The notes under the pieces: generated by a model
What the model was told of the DNA's origin: nothing
The model's input: the letters and a program-made list of their open reading frames with translations, nothing else
The model's database searches: none
Translations under genes and position numbers: made by a program
Shown: one piece after another, positions 43,948 through 52,905 of the stretch
Numbering within the stretch: the stretch's first letter is position 1
How the letters are laid out: each line of letters begins with the position of its first letter
From: a bacterium
GTDB taxonomy: Bacteria > UBP14 > UBA6098 > 4484-93
DNA length: 64,000 nt
Direction: 5' to 3'
Assembly (NCBI GenBank): GCA_021158465.1
Contig: JAGGUN010000028.1
Location: 62,001 to 126,000, forward strand

Positions 43948-46272
43948 TTACAAAAGGTAGCTCAGCTCGAGCGAAAAAGCTGACCTTTTCGCTCTGTGGT
44001 TTACTACATTTCCGTTTATCTCACCGAAAAAGCCTTCTGTATCGTGGACATATCTAAACCTGACATACGAGCTTGCCGAGAGCCTCTGCGTGAGCGAGAC
44101 CCAGAACCTGAACGATCCGTCGTCGCTGTCAAGAACAACAAACTCACCATCCTCGAAGTTCCATAAGAACCCTTTATACATTCCGAGCGATGTAGCAAGC
44201 TCACTCTCCCCCTGTATCCCTTGTCGCCAGGTAAGAAAGATAGAACTGCTTCTCTCTATCGAGCCACCGTAGAGGGGAGTAGTTCCATCTGGGAGATGCC
44301 AGTAGTACGGCTTCGGGGGGTAATCCATCCGCCCTCGTGTCAAGAGGAGGGAGAGCTCAGTCTGCTTCGTCAGGGAAAGCACGGTGAAAAACCTTGTTTC
44401 TCTATCCTCGAAACCGTTCGAAACGATAAACTCGTCGGGGTTCCTTCCTGACAGCTTCTGCCTGACATTTATCTTCAGTCTCCTCGTCGGCTGATAGGTG
44501 CCGGAAACCACGACTCTCGAATACAAGGCGTTGTCCGCTCGGCGACACCAGTTATCGAATTCGCTCTTCAGATACAACCTTCCCGTGACCCTTGCCCGAG
44601 CAGAGAGATAAATCCCCCTCTCCGGCTGGGGGGTCACGCTATTGTAAGCAAGATACGAATACAGTGGACTTCTCAGATAATACTCCTTCCCAAGTATCGT
44701 CCCATGAAACCGCTCGTAGTTTGCAAACCCCCTGCTGTAGGGATTAAAGTATGAGGGGTCGCAATCCCGATACAGCAGAAGGATATCTGCTTTGTTGAAC
44801 TGGGAGTAAAACGAGACGACAAAAGCATCCGAGACCTCATCCGCATGCAGGGCTCTCGAGTATTCGCCTCCTACGGTATAGTTCCCGAAAATCACCCTCC
44901 CATCGAGTCCGGCAAATCTGTACATCTTATCCTTTGTGGGGGAGGAAATGGTATAATCGTTGTCAACTGTGGAGACCTTATCCCCTCTGTCGGTGATAGA
45001 GCTCAGATCGGGGACAATCTCCTTGGAGTAGTTTGCTTGCCAGAAAGATGCCCCGAGAAGCAAGCTACCCGAGATAAAATGCGAGATATGCCCACCAACA
45101 AGTCTCTCCTTTATCCCGTCCTTCAATATCACCCCATCAGAAGAGGAGAGGAGAGAATCAGGGATATAGTCGGGCAGTTCCAGCACAGCTGCCACCGTAT
45201 CGGGACTGGTAGGAATTACATCCTCCTTCTTGCTGGAGAAGAATATTATACCATCGGTATTATCGCCCACGAGGAACTCTACTCCCGCACCGAAAAGTCC
45301 CCTTTCATCCGTCGAGTAGATGTCAGAGAACACCCCCGTGTACCTCTTATCATATCCAAACCCAGTGAGCCTCGGCTTGAAGTATCCGCCTGACTGAAAG
45401 CATATTCCCTCACCCCATCCTGCGTTGTAATTACCAAGTATCAACCTTTTCAGGCGAACTACTCCGACCGCCTGTCCCTCGAGGGCAGAAAAGAACTTGA
45501 GTTTTTGGTCGTTGGGGTGAAGCCCGTTTCTCCACCCGTTCTGGGAAAGAAGCATTCCGCCGGAAAAGCCGAACCGTGGTCCTCTTATGTACGCCTTCAG
45601 ATATTCGGATTCCACAGCACCGGTGAGGAAATCCTCATCGGGGGAAAGCTCCGGGTGATACATCCCCATCTCGATGGAGCCTGTGGCAAGCCGACCCTTT
45701 TCCTCTTTGAAAGAGACAAAATCCCGCAGACCAAGATAGCTGTAGAAGGTTAGTCCTGGTATGCGGCGTAGTTCCCTGATATCCGATATCTCACCAATCA
45801 GTTGCTTATACAAAACTATCCGCCTCGCATCCTGCGGAGAAACACCCCTAAAACCCAGAAGGTCGAAGAATGAGAGCCTGTTCAGGTTAACAGGATTCTT
45901 CACCATATCGAGCCAGAGCTCGTAACAACCTCCCTCCTCATCCTCATGGGCAAGCTTCCTATAAAAATCCCCAACTCTCAGGGAAACAGCCAATGTGGTG
46001 TCAGGATAGAGAACGATGAGGGGTTTCAGTGTATCGAGCTTCGCTGGAGAAACAACCTCCGTCAGCTCGTAGATACTCTTTATTCCTCCCCTTCCGCGGA
46101 CGAGATTGTAGACAGCCACCGCTTCGTCCTTGGTTATCGGTAGACTGCTTATCTCCTCCAGCGTAGCCCGATTTATGTCAAGCGGGGCAGAAAGTATAGG
46201 TGGCACCCAGAGAAACAGGAAAGTTATAAATACAAATCTTCTCAGTTTCACTCCTTTCTTGTAAACATCCAA
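43948..46272 (-). CDS. Exported HhH-domain protein with predicted outer-membrane beta-barrel
   Basis: A 774-residue exported protein. After a signal peptide (to about residue 28) there are two ComEA-type helix-hairpin-helix units: LDINRATLEEISSLPITKDEAVAVYNLV (about 30-60) and PVNLNRLSFFDLLGFRGVSPQDARRIVLYK (about 115-160). From about 200 to the end the sequence alternates as beta strands (GFSGGMLLSQNGWRNGL, IFGNYTVGGEYSRAL, YSYLAYNSVT), ending FSLELSYLL like a barrel with a terminal aromatic/hydrophobic strand. HhH units usually bind DNA, so an outer-membrane DNA-handling role is conceivable but unproven; similar HhH-barrel proteins occur in Bacteroidota. Confidence 0.8.
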   Translation of the reverse strand: MDVYKKGVKLRRFVFITFLFLWVPPILSAPLDINRATLEEISSLPITKDEAVAVYNLVRGRGGIKSIYELTEVVSPAKLDTLKPLIVLYPDTTLAVSLRVGDFYRKLAHEDEEGGCYELWLDMVKNPVNLNRLSFFDLLGFRGVSPQDARRIVLYKQLIGEISDIRELRRIPGLTFYSYLGLRDFVSFKEEKGRLATGSIEMGMYHPELSPDEDFLTGAVESEYLKAYIRGPRFGFSGGMLLSQNGWRNGLHPNDQKLKFFSALEGQAVGVVRLKRLILGNYNAGWGEGICFQSGGYFKPRLTGFGYDKRYTGVFSDIYSTDERGLFGAGVEFLVGDNTDGIIFFSSKKEDVIPTSPDTVAAVLELPDYIPDSLLSSSDGVILKDGIKERLVGGHISHFISGSLLLGASFWQANYSKEIVPDLSSITDRGDKVSTVDNDYTISSPTKDKMYRFAGLDGRVIFGNYTVGGEYSRALHADEVSDAFVVSFYSQFNKADILLLYRDCDPSYFNPYSRGFANYERFHGTILGKEYYLRSPLYSYLAYNSVTPQPERGIYLSARARVTGRLYLKSEFDNWCRRADNALYSRVVVSGTYQPTRRLKINVRQKLSGRNPDEFIVSNGFEDRETRFFTVLSLTKQTELSLLLTRGRMDYPPKPYYWHLPDGTTPLYGGSIERSSSIFLTWRQGIQGESELATSLGMYKGFLWNFEDGEFVVLDSDDGSFRFWVSLTQRLSASSYVRFRYVHDTEGFFGEINGNVVNHRAKRSAFSLELSYLL

Positions 46273-46298
46273 TATACACTTTCTTAAAGGAAAATCAA

Positions 46299-47447
46299 CT
46301 ACTTAAGAAGAGAGCGATAGATATCCTCTATCCTTGGGATAATGGCGTTCCAGCTCCCTTTTTCCTCCACAAGATACCGGTTCTTCTCCATTGCATTCCT
46401 GCGGAGAGCATCGTTATTCAGTGCCAGGATAATCTTTTGGGCAAGCAGATGAGCTTCCCTGGTTGGGAAGAGATATCCGTTTTCACCGTCCACAATCCAT
46501 TGGCTGTTCGCCGGGATATCGCTTACCACAGGAAATATCCCAGACGCAAAGGCTTCCAGAAGAGATACACTCGTTCCATCGGAAAGCGAAGTGGACACGT
46601 AAACCTTTCCTCTGGAGAGGATCCTGGGTATCTCCTCTCTCGGCACCCTTCCCTTGAAATCGATGAAATCTGCCACACCAAGCTTGTCAGCAAGCGACTC
46701 AAGCCTCTCTCTTTCAGTGCCATCACCGACTATAAGGAAACGGGTTCTCGGGAGATGCTCAACCACCTCACCGACAGCACGAATCAGCGTCTCAACATTA
46801 TAGACGGGGTTCAGATTCCTTATCGAGACGACCAAATCTTCCCTTTCCCCGCCAGGGGAGTAGCAGGTCTCGTCTATCCCGATAGGAAGACAAACTACCT
46901 TCCTCCGCGGTATCCCCCAGGAAGAGATAACATCCCTTATCCTCTCGGAAACGGCAATTATCCTGTCCGCTCGCCTGAGGGTGAATATCGCGATCCTTCT
47001 CAGGAAGGCAGACCTTCTCGGGAGAGAAAGGACATCCGAACCGTGAGCGGTAACCACAAGCGGCAAAGAGAGAAGCCTTGAAACAAAGACTGCAATAAAA
47101 CCTGTTGGGATGACAAAATGAGCATGTAACAAACTCACTCGCTTCCTAATGCAAATCCAGAGGGAAAAGAGTAACCCAGAGAGAATATAGAAGAACATCC
47201 TGATATATGGGGTTTCCTCGTACTCGGCAAGGATCCTTCCACCCGATGGGAAGATAAAGCGCCAGACACAGACGCTGTTCATCCTCTCAAATACGGGACT
47301 CTTGGCAAATATCTTCGGAGTGACAACATCTACCTCCCAGCCGGATGTAGCAAGTCGTTGTGACATTTCGAATATCCCTGAACCTCTGTATCCACCAGGG
47401 GAATCCGGGAAACTCGATGTCAGAAAGAGCAGTCTATTCCTTGGCAT
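46299..47447 (-). CDS. Glycosyltransferase family 4
   Basis: A 382-residue GT4 enzyme with the acceptor loop GYRGSGIFEMSQRLATSGWEV, VVTAHGSDVL, the nucleotide half NLNPVYNVETLIRAVGE, FLIVGDGTERERLE and the EX7E-type VSTSLSDGTSVSLLEAFASGIFPV. An internal hydrophobic segment (MFFYILSGLLFSLWICI) may bind the membrane. The ATG at 47447 is chosen over the track start nine codons earlier; it overlaps the GT2 gene by 14 bp. Probably cell-surface glycan synthesis together with the GT2. Confidence 0.87.
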   Translation of the reverse strand: MPRNRLLFLTSSFPDSPGGYRGSGIFEMSQRLATSGWEVDVVTPKIFAKSPVFERMNSVCVWRFIFPSGGRILAEYEETPYIRMFFYILSGLLFSLWICIRKRVSLLHAHFVIPTGFIAVFVSRLLSLPLVVTAHGSDVLSLPRRSAFLRRIAIFTLRRADRIIAVSERIRDVISSWGIPRRKVVCLPIGIDETCYSPGGEREDLVVSIRNLNPVYNVETLIRAVGEVVEHLPRTRFLIVGDGTERERLESLADKLGVADFIDFKGRVPREEIPRILSRGKVYVSTSLSDGTSVSLLEAFASGIFPVVSDIPANSQWIVDGENGYLFPTREAHLLAQKIILALNNDALRRNAMEKNRYLVEEKGSWNAIIPRIEDIYRSLLK

Positions 47448-48420
47448 TCTGGTGTTCCTCAAGCCTCTTCTCAAGTAGTCGGTTCTGCCATTGCACCTTG
47501 AACAGTTCCTTCCGCAGTATCACCATCTGCACACCCAAGAAGCCAAGCGAGAGGATCTGAAACCCTGCCAGGAGCAGGATGATAGTGAGGTTCACAAGCG
47601 GCCTCTCGGGGTTCAAAGTTCCCTGCCTGAAGAGGACATAAAGATATATTCCTATGCCGATCCCAAGAAGAAGTATGAATAAACCAGCAAACCCGAATAT
47701 AAGGGCAGGTCTTTCCATCATCGAGAATATAAGATGCGAGCGAGTCGTTGGACCGACTCTGAACTTCGATCTCCCCCTTTTCCTGCCCCGGAGAACCGCC
47801 GGCACCTCGACTATCCGATAACCACAGGCTGAAGCCTTCGAGAGTATCTCAAGGTGTATATCTTTCCCTTCCGACTCCAGCAGAAGAGAATCGAGAACCT
47901 TCTTCCTATATGCGCGGAAGATCCCTGTGAATGTGTGTATACCCCCTTTGAACGACAACCCCAAAACCATATTGCCAAGCCTGCTGACGAGTAAGCGGAA
48001 AAACGGAACATTTTCTGTGCCTCCGCCCTTCATATAGGGCGAACCTACAACGATATCCACATCATCACGCTCAAGCAAGGGCTGGATAAGACGCCCTATC
48101 TGGTCAGGGGAGTAGCTGAGGTCAGCATCGACGGTAACAATAATATCTCCCGTGGACGCAGAGAAGCCCTGCCTCATCGCATATCCACGCCCTCTGTTCG
48201 GGTAATACGACACGGGAACAACCCTGGAACTCCCTTCAGAAAGGGTTTTTATAACCTTTTCTGTGCAATCCGTCGAACCATCATTGACAAGAACTATCTC
48301 ATAGGGTATATCAAGTGGAGCAAGCTCGCTCTCTAGCTCGTCGACGAGCAGCGGAATGTTTGCCTCCTCATTATAGACGGGCACAACAATAGAGAGTTTA
48401 CGACCTTCTTTCACCTTCAC
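47434..48420 (-). CDS. Glycosyltransferase family 2 with membrane tail
   Basis: A 328-residue GT2 enzyme of the dolichol-phosphate-mannose-synthase/ArnC type. It has LSIVVPVYNEEANIPLL, VLVNDGSTDCT, the metal-binding DADLSYSPDQI and RGYAMRQGF. The C-terminal 95 residues include two membrane helices (LIFGFAGLFILLLGIGIGIYLYVLF and VNLTIILLLAGFQILSLGFLG). It likely transfers a sugar to polyprenyl phosphate. The start is a GTG after AAGGTGA and it overlaps the DUF1844 gene by 23 bp. Confidence 0.9.
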   Translation of the reverse strand: MKVKEGRKLSIVVPVYNEEANIPLLVDELESELAPLDIPYEIVLVNDGSTDCTEKVIKTLSEGSSRVVPVSYYPNRGRGYAMRQGFSASTGDIIVTVDADLSYSPDQIGRLIQPLLERDDVDIVVGSPYMKGGGTENVPFFRLLVSRLGNMVLGLSFKGGIHTFTGIFRAYRKKVLDSLLLESEGKDIHLEILSKASACGYRIVEVPAVLRGRKRGRSKFRVGPTTRSHLIFSMMERPALIFGFAGLFILLLGIGIGIYLYVLFRQGTLNPERPLVNLTIILLLAGFQILSLGFLGVQMVILRKELFKVQWQNRLLEKRLEEHQNAKE

Positions 48421-48685
48421 TCACCTTGATAAACAGGAGCCTTAACTCCGAGAGAACCCTTTCAACAAACTCCTTCTCCCTCTCGGTCAATCTATCGGAA
48501 AATCTTCTGTACAGCATCTCAACTGCGTTGATGCTCCTTCTAGCCTGCTGCAGGTTGAGTTTTGTCTTCCCCTCTACGGGGTTCTTCAACTTCCCGAGCC
48601 CCTGTAGGGCACCCGCCTCCAGCATAATGATTATCTCAAGAAAGCTCTCCTCATCAGGAGTAAGCCCTTCAAACAGGTTAGCCAT
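48398..48685 (-). CDS. DUF1844 family protein
   Basis: A 95-residue, mostly helical protein. The pattern FLEIIIMLEAGALQGLGKLKNPVEGKTKLNLQQARRSINAVEMLYRR followed by LTEREKEFVERVLSELRLLFIKV matches DUF1844, a small family of unknown function often near replication or tRNA genes. It overlaps recF by 8 bp and the GT2 gene by 23 bp, so it links the dnaA-dnaN-recF group to two glycosyltransferase genes. In many bacteria this place holds the DciA/DUF721 helicase loader; this protein does not look like DciA. Confidence 0.78.
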   Translation of the reverse strand: MANLFEGLTPDEESFLEIIIMLEAGALQGLGKLKNPVEGKTKLNLQQARRSINAVEMLYRRFSDRLTEREKEFVERVLSELRLLFIKVSEGERRS

Positions 48686-49790
48686 TCTCTCTCCTCACCG
48701 GTCTACCTGGTTCCTTCAGCTCAAATACGAACGCCTCTGGGGATATCTCTCCCAACTCCCCCTCTCCTGTCACCGTCAGAAAGAACTGCCCGTTCTCCCG
48801 GATGAGCGCGGCAAGGTTCTTCCTCCTTATCGCATCCAGATTGGCAAAGGCGTCATCCACAAGGAAAACTGGTCTCTTTCTTCCCTTTTCCAGCGACGAT
48901 GTAGCGAGGGAAAGAAGTATTGCAAAAGAGGCAGACCTCATCTCACCCCACGACCCATACTCCCTTATAGGAACCCCATTCAGCTTGACCGTAAGGTCGT
49001 CCCTGTGCGGACCGACCGTCGTCTCAAGATACCTTTTGTCCCTCTCCCTCGCAGAATACAAACTCTCAAGGATAGACTTGGATATATTCTCTCTATCCTT
49101 TATCGGGAAGGAAGAATGATAAGCTACTTCCACCTTGTCCTTATTATCCGCTATCCTACGATATGTTTCACCAACCCTTTCCTTTATACTGTCGACTATA
49201 CCGAGCCTTGATCTTACAATTTTTCCACCAAGAGCAGCAATACGTTCGTCGAGAGCATCAAGGTAAATCTCTCCCCCAACAGCCTCACCCGATGCGAGCT
49301 TCTTAAGGTAAAAATGTCTCTCCCTGATCAACCTCGAGTAATCGGTTATCGTGGAGGTCATTTCCGGCTCCCGTCGCATTATGGCGAGGTCCATAAGCTC
49401 CCTCCGAAGCGACGGAGCCCCTCTGACATACTCTATCTCCTGTGGACCGATGTAAACTATGTTTAATATATTGAACAGATTTGATACCTTCCTTAGCTTT
49501 TTCCCGTTATACAATATGCTCTTGCCACTGTTCGCAAGGATCTCTACCCTTATCGACGAAGAATCCGAAAGCCTAAGCGATACACTGCCTGCGTCCTCAC
49601 CAAATTTTATGCACTCAGAGATTGCTCTGGTCCTGAATGACCTTCCAAATCCGCATATATATATCCCCTCAAGCAGATTGCTCTTCCCAAACCCGTTCTC
49701 CCCGATTATTATGTTCTCCTTCTCGGAGAATTCGAGTTCCTCCACACAAAAGTTGCGAAACCTGTAAAGGCGTACACTCTTTACACACAT
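48678..49790 (-). CDS. recF: DNA replication and repair protein RecF
   Basis: A 370-residue SMC-like ATPase loading RecA at gaps with RecOR. It has LYRFRNF near the start, Walker A GENGFGKSNLLEGIYICGFGRSFR (residues 30-37 for the P-loop), the signature-like WGEMRSASFAILLSLA region and Walker B RKRPVFLVDDAFANLD. The P-loop ends KS rather than the usual KT, which is allowed. It lies 1 bp after dnaN. Confidence 0.95.
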   Translation of the reverse strand: MCVKSVRLYRFRNFCVEELEFSEKENIIIGENGFGKSNLLEGIYICGFGRSFRTRAISECIKFGEDAGSVSLRLSDSSSIRVEILANSGKSILYNGKKLRKVSNLFNILNIVYIGPQEIEYVRGAPSLRRELMDLAIMRREPEMTSTITDYSRLIRERHFYLKKLASGEAVGGEIYLDALDERIAALGGKIVRSRLGIVDSIKERVGETYRRIADNKDKVEVAYHSSFPIKDRENISKSILESLYSARERDKRYLETTVGPHRDDLTVKLNGVPIREYGSWGEMRSASFAILLSLATSSLEKGRKRPVFLVDDAFANLDAIRRKNLAALIRENGQFFLTVTGEGELGEISPEAFVFELKEPGRPVRRENG

Positions 49791-49791
49791 T

Positions 49792-50922
49792 CTACTCCCC
49801 GGGAATATTAGAGGGCATTATGAGAGCAAGGTGATCAAACCCCTCCTCCTTCGGGAACGGCTGAAGCATTACGGTAGACTTTGGGGAGTTAAAGAGCAGT
49901 TTTATCCTCTCACAGTCAGCACCTTTGAGTATCTTCAGGAGCGCCTCACTCGAGAACCCGATACAGATACTTTCTCCTGAGTAATCAGCGTCGAGCCTCC
50001 GATATGCTTCACCGTATATCTGGGTATCGGATGCGGAAAACTCTATCCTCCCCTCAGAGATCGACAGCTTGACAAGGTGGGTAAGTGGGTTTTCCAGTAT
50101 CCTGACGCTGTTTAAGGCGTCGATAAAGCTTGTCCGATCGAGAACAATCTCACCCTTTGATTCCCTCGGAATGACCTGCTCATAGGCGGGAAACCTCTCG
50201 GATATCAGATTCGAAACGAGTGTATAATTTCCTACCGTAAATATTATCCTCCCTTCCTTTGTCTTCACTTGCACATCCCCGCCATCAAGCAGTTTCAAGA
50301 GGGTTGTCAGGGTTCTGTTCGGAATAAGTGGAGAGATAGCTTCACCAAAATAAGGAACCCCTTCTCCAGTAATCCTGACAAAGGAAAGTATATGCCCATC
50401 GCTTGCTACTACCCTCATCTGGTCAGGGAAGAACTCAAACAAGACACCAGAAAGGCAGAGCCTGTTTAGGTCGGTGGAAACGGCATACATTGTAAGGCTA
50501 AGTGCACGTCTCATTACATCAGACCCGATAGTTGTGGACACCGCACCTGGTATATCCGTATCGAAAACAGGATAGTCGGAGGGAGACCCACCAGCAAGGG
50601 AATGTTTTGTATCCTCGCTGAAGCAGATTACCTTATCATCAACAGATTCAATCATCATCTCAGGATAACTACTCTGAGCATAGACAGAAACTATATCCGT
50701 CATCTTCTTTGCATCCACACAAACAGTCCCCTCCTCCTCGACCGTTGCCTCGATCGTGCCTCTGAGCATCATATTCCCATCGTTACCACAGAAAGAGAAA
50801 GATGAACCCTCCGCCTCTATGAGAAAATTCTTAAGTACCGGTTGTGTTGTCCTCGGCGAGATAACATAGCCTACTTTGCTCACTAATTCCCTCAACGCTA
50901 TGGGGCTAACCCTAACCTTCAT
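49792..50922 (-). CDS. dnaN: DNA polymerase III beta clamp
   Basis: The 376-residue sliding clamp with three repeated domains: an N-terminal ALRELVSKVGYVISPRTTQPVLKNFLIEA, a middle LTMYAVSTDLNRLCLSGVLFE with VASDGHILSF, and the C-terminal end MLQPFPKEEGFDHLALIMPSN, corresponding to the usual P-V-x-x-x-x-x-Y-x-x-M-P-M-R-L end. The true end MPSNIPGE differs from the usual MPMRL. Good Shine-Dalgarno AGGAGG. It lies 300 bp after dnaA. Confidence 0.95.
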   Translation of the reverse strand: MKVRVSPIALRELVSKVGYVISPRTTQPVLKNFLIEAEGSSFSFCGNDGNMMLRGTIEATVEEEGTVCVDAKKMTDIVSVYAQSSYPEMMIESVDDKVICFSEDTKHSLAGGSPSDYPVFDTDIPGAVSTTIGSDVMRRALSLTMYAVSTDLNRLCLSGVLFEFFPDQMRVVASDGHILSFVRITGEGVPYFGEAISPLIPNRTLTTLLKLLDGGDVQVKTKEGRIIFTVGNYTLVSNLISERFPAYEQVIPRESKGEIVLDRTSFIDALNSVRILENPLTHLVKLSISEGRIEFSASDTQIYGEAYRRLDADYSGESICIGFSSEALLKILKGADCERIKLLFNSPKSTVMLQPFPKEEGFDHLALIMPSNIPGE

Positions 50923-51222
50923 CTTTTATTCCTCCTATTCTATTCCTAAAATCCTTCTCTCTACAAATATTTATAGATAAAAACAATAGTATTGTTGAAA
51001 ATGTTTATGTGCGTGTAATTGCTTATATACCAAAGAGTTAGCAAAAAATAAGTATGTTTCAAACCTGTTAGTAAGTGGTGGAAATATAGTAATAGATTTT
51101 ATGTTCTCCGAGTTATGCACCTTCACCAACGGTTTTCCTACATTTGACCAACAGGTTATGCACATATCTATGTTAATTTAGATTAAACCTATTCCAAAGT
51201 CAACACAATTTTTAGGGTAAGT
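50923..51222. other. 300 bp AT-rich gap between dnaA and dnaN, with two DnaA-box-like sites
   Basis: No gene is visible. It contains TTATGCACC (51113-51121) and TTATGCACA (51156-51164), the latter a full match to the general DnaA box TTATNCACA. It also has a 15 bp palindrome AACAATA-G-TATTGTT (50982-50996). The dnaN promoter is presumably here; a TATAAAT lies about 50 bp before dnaN but its -35 is unclear. Confidence 0.5.
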
Positions 51223-52578
51223 TCACTTCGATGGACCGTGGGTGAGGGAGTCCCTTATCTCCTCTACCATCCTCCTGACCTTTTCATCCCTCTTTATCAG
51301 GTCTTCTATCTTGTTGCAAGCGTGTACCACCGTGGAGTGGTCTCTTCCCCCGAAGCGGAGTCCTATACTCTTGAGTGAGGATGAGGTTAGCGTTCGAGAG
51401 AGATACATAGCGAGCTGTCTGGCGAATGCGATGTCCTTTGTCCTTTTCTTCTCGCAGAGGCTGTTCTCCTGGAGGTCAAAGTATCGAGCTACCTGCCTTT
51501 GGATGTCACTTATTGTGAGTCCCCTATAACTTACTCTTCTCTTCTGAGATAGGACCTTCCTTGCCAGGTCGACGGTTATCTCCCTTCCGTATAGTGATGC
51601 GTGTGCAATGAGCTTGATAAGAGCTCCTTCTAAGGCTCGGATGTTCGATGTGATATTGTGGGCTATATACTCGATTACACTGTCGGACAGATCGAGGTTG
51701 TCGAACTCCGCCTTGTTCTTGAGTATGGCTACCCTGCTCTCGAAATCCGGTGGCTTTATATCTACCACCAGCCCCCATTTGAAGCGGGACAGAAGCCTCT
51801 CCTCGATACCATCTATCTCCTCAGGTGGGCAGTCAGCGGTCAGCACTATCTGGTGGTTTACCTGGTGGAGAGCGTTAAAGGTGTGGAAGAATTGACCCTG
51901 AGTACTTTCCTTTCCGCTAAGAAACTGAATGTCGTCCATCAGGAGAACATCAACGCTTCTATACGCCCTCGTGAACTCCTGAATCCTATTTCTTGATAGG
52001 GCGTTGATGAAATTGTATGTGAATTTTTCGCTGGTAGCATATATGACCTTTTTCCCAGGATCCTCCTCCGCTATGAAGTTTCCGATAGCCTGAATGAGAT
52101 GGGTCTTTCCAAGTCCCACCCCTCCGTAGATGAATAGTGGATTGTATTTTGTCTTTCCAGGAGCCTCTGCTACAGCAAGAGCAGCAGTGTATGCCATCCT
52201 GTTGAAGTCCCCAACAACGAAGGAATCGAACCTGAACCTCGGATTCAGGAACCGTCCTCGCTCTTCCTTGAAATTGTTTGCCTCTTTCCCTTTGGTGGGG
52301 ATAATGTAGGCAAGCGTCCCGTCGTGGAGAGGGTAGGCAAAGGAGATCTTTAGGTTCTCCTGTGCAACCTCGCTGACAAACTTGGATACCAGCGGAAGAT
52401 AATGTTGCTCTATCCACTCCGCCACAAAGAGGTTCTTGACCCTTATAACAAGTGTTCCGTCTGCAGAATTCGGAAGGGCGGTCGCAGAGGAAAACCATGT
52501 CTTGAAACTCTGAGGATTTATCTTATCCTGTAGGCGGGTTAAGCAGTATTCCCATATCCTCTTTGGATCATCGCGCAT
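51223..52578 (-). CDS. dnaA: Chromosomal replication initiator DnaA
   Basis: A 451-residue initiator. Domain I starts IWEYCLTRLQDKINPQSFKTWF; domain III has YTFDSFVVGDFNRMAY-like FRFDSFVVGDFN, Walker A GGVGLGKTH (152-160), Walker B VDVLLMDDIQFL, and the sensor/arginine region ERLLSRFKWG; domain IV ends with DnaA box-binding FGGRDHSTVVHAC. GGGAG lies before the ATG. Upstream are three DnaA-box-like repeats overlapping its probable promoter. Confidence 0.97.
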   Translation of the reverse strand: MRDDPKRIWEYCLTRLQDKINPQSFKTWFSSATALPNSADGTLVIRVKNLFVAEWIEQHYLPLVSKFVSEVAQENLKISFAYPLHDGTLAYIIPTKGKEANNFKEERGRFLNPRFRFDSFVVGDFNRMAYTAALAVAEAPGKTKYNPLFIYGGVGLGKTHLIQAIGNFIAEEDPGKKVIYATSEKFTYNFINALSRNRIQEFTRAYRSVDVLLMDDIQFLSGKESTQGQFFHTFNALHQVNHQIVLTADCPPEEIDGIEERLLSRFKWGLVVDIKPPDFESRVAILKNKAEFDNLDLSDSVIEYIAHNITSNIRALEGALIKLIAHASLYGREITVDLARKVLSQKRRVSYRGLTISDIQRQVARYFDLQENSLCEKKRTKDIAFARQLAMYLSRTLTSSSLKSIGLRFGGRDHSTVVHACNKIEDLIKRDEKVRRMVEEIRDSLTHGPSK

Positions 52579-52653
52579 AACAACTCCCTTTATTCAAGAT
52601 GTCAACAGATTTCAGGAGCTGATGAAGACACATAACCACTTAAAACACAAGGA

Positions 52654-52681
52654 GTTATAGAGTTATCAACATATTTATCAA
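52654..52681 (-). promoter_or_regulatory. Promoter for dnaA, overlapped by DnaA-box-like sites
   Basis: Leftward TTGATA (52681-52676), 16 bp, TATAAC (52659-52654). The -35 lies within the second DnaA-box-like repeat and the first repeat occupies the spacer, so DnaA binding would block transcription: autoregulation is likely. Confidence 0.5.
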
Positions 52682-52694
52682 CAAACTATCAACA
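52663..52694 (+). repeat. Three tandem DnaA-box-like repeats
   Basis: TTATCAACA at 52663-52671 and 52675-52683, then CTATCAACA at 52686-52694, same orientation with steps of 12 and 11 bp. They differ from the consensus TTATCCACA at one position (two in the third copy). The near-helical spacing suits cooperative DnaA binding. Confidence 0.6.
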
Positions 52695-52761
52695 GTTTAA
52701 TCTCTCTACCTCCACCGTCGATACAAATAAAAATAGATCATTACCTATGTCAAGAGAGGAT

Positions 52762-52789
52762 TTGCAAAAAGGGAAAAAAAGTTTATATT
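52762..52789 (+). promoter_or_regulatory. Possible promoter for lon
   Basis: TTGCAA (52762-52767), 16 bp, TATATT (52784-52789), giving a leader of about 110 bases before lon. Confidence 0.4.
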
Positions 52790-52825
52790 GGTTTTTAACA
52801 CAATGGATTATTGGAAAATGCTAAA

Positions 52826-52851
52826 AGCTATTATTAGCTGGACTTTTTTTT
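52826..52851 (+). terminator. Weak hairpin plus T-run in the lon leader
   Basis: AGCTA-TTAT-TAGCT (52826-52839) followed four bases later by eight T residues (52844-52851). The stem is only 5 bp. It lies between the putative lon promoter and lon, so it could be an attenuator, or just part of the AT-rich origin. Confidence 0.3.
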
Positions 52852-52905
52852 CTCAAGCGTATTAGGGGGTTATGCGAATAAGGGTGGAAAATATAGGGTG
52901 AAGGT

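Larger units (their letters stand above)
52579..52905. other. 327 bp intergenic region between dnaA and lon: probable replication origin
   Basis: Divergent gap carrying three tandem DnaA-box-like repeats, the dnaA and lon promoters, an AT-rich stretch (52740-52860) and a small hairpin. dnaA and dnaN next to it, the change of gene direction here, and a change in base bias of plus-strand genes on the two sides support an origin. Whether unwinding occurs here or on the dnaN side is not known. Confidence 0.6.

Noticed and set aside
50982-50996. AACAATA-G-TATTGTT palindrome before dnaN as an operator
   Set aside because: AT-rich region where such a palindrome can arise by chance; no second copy seen.
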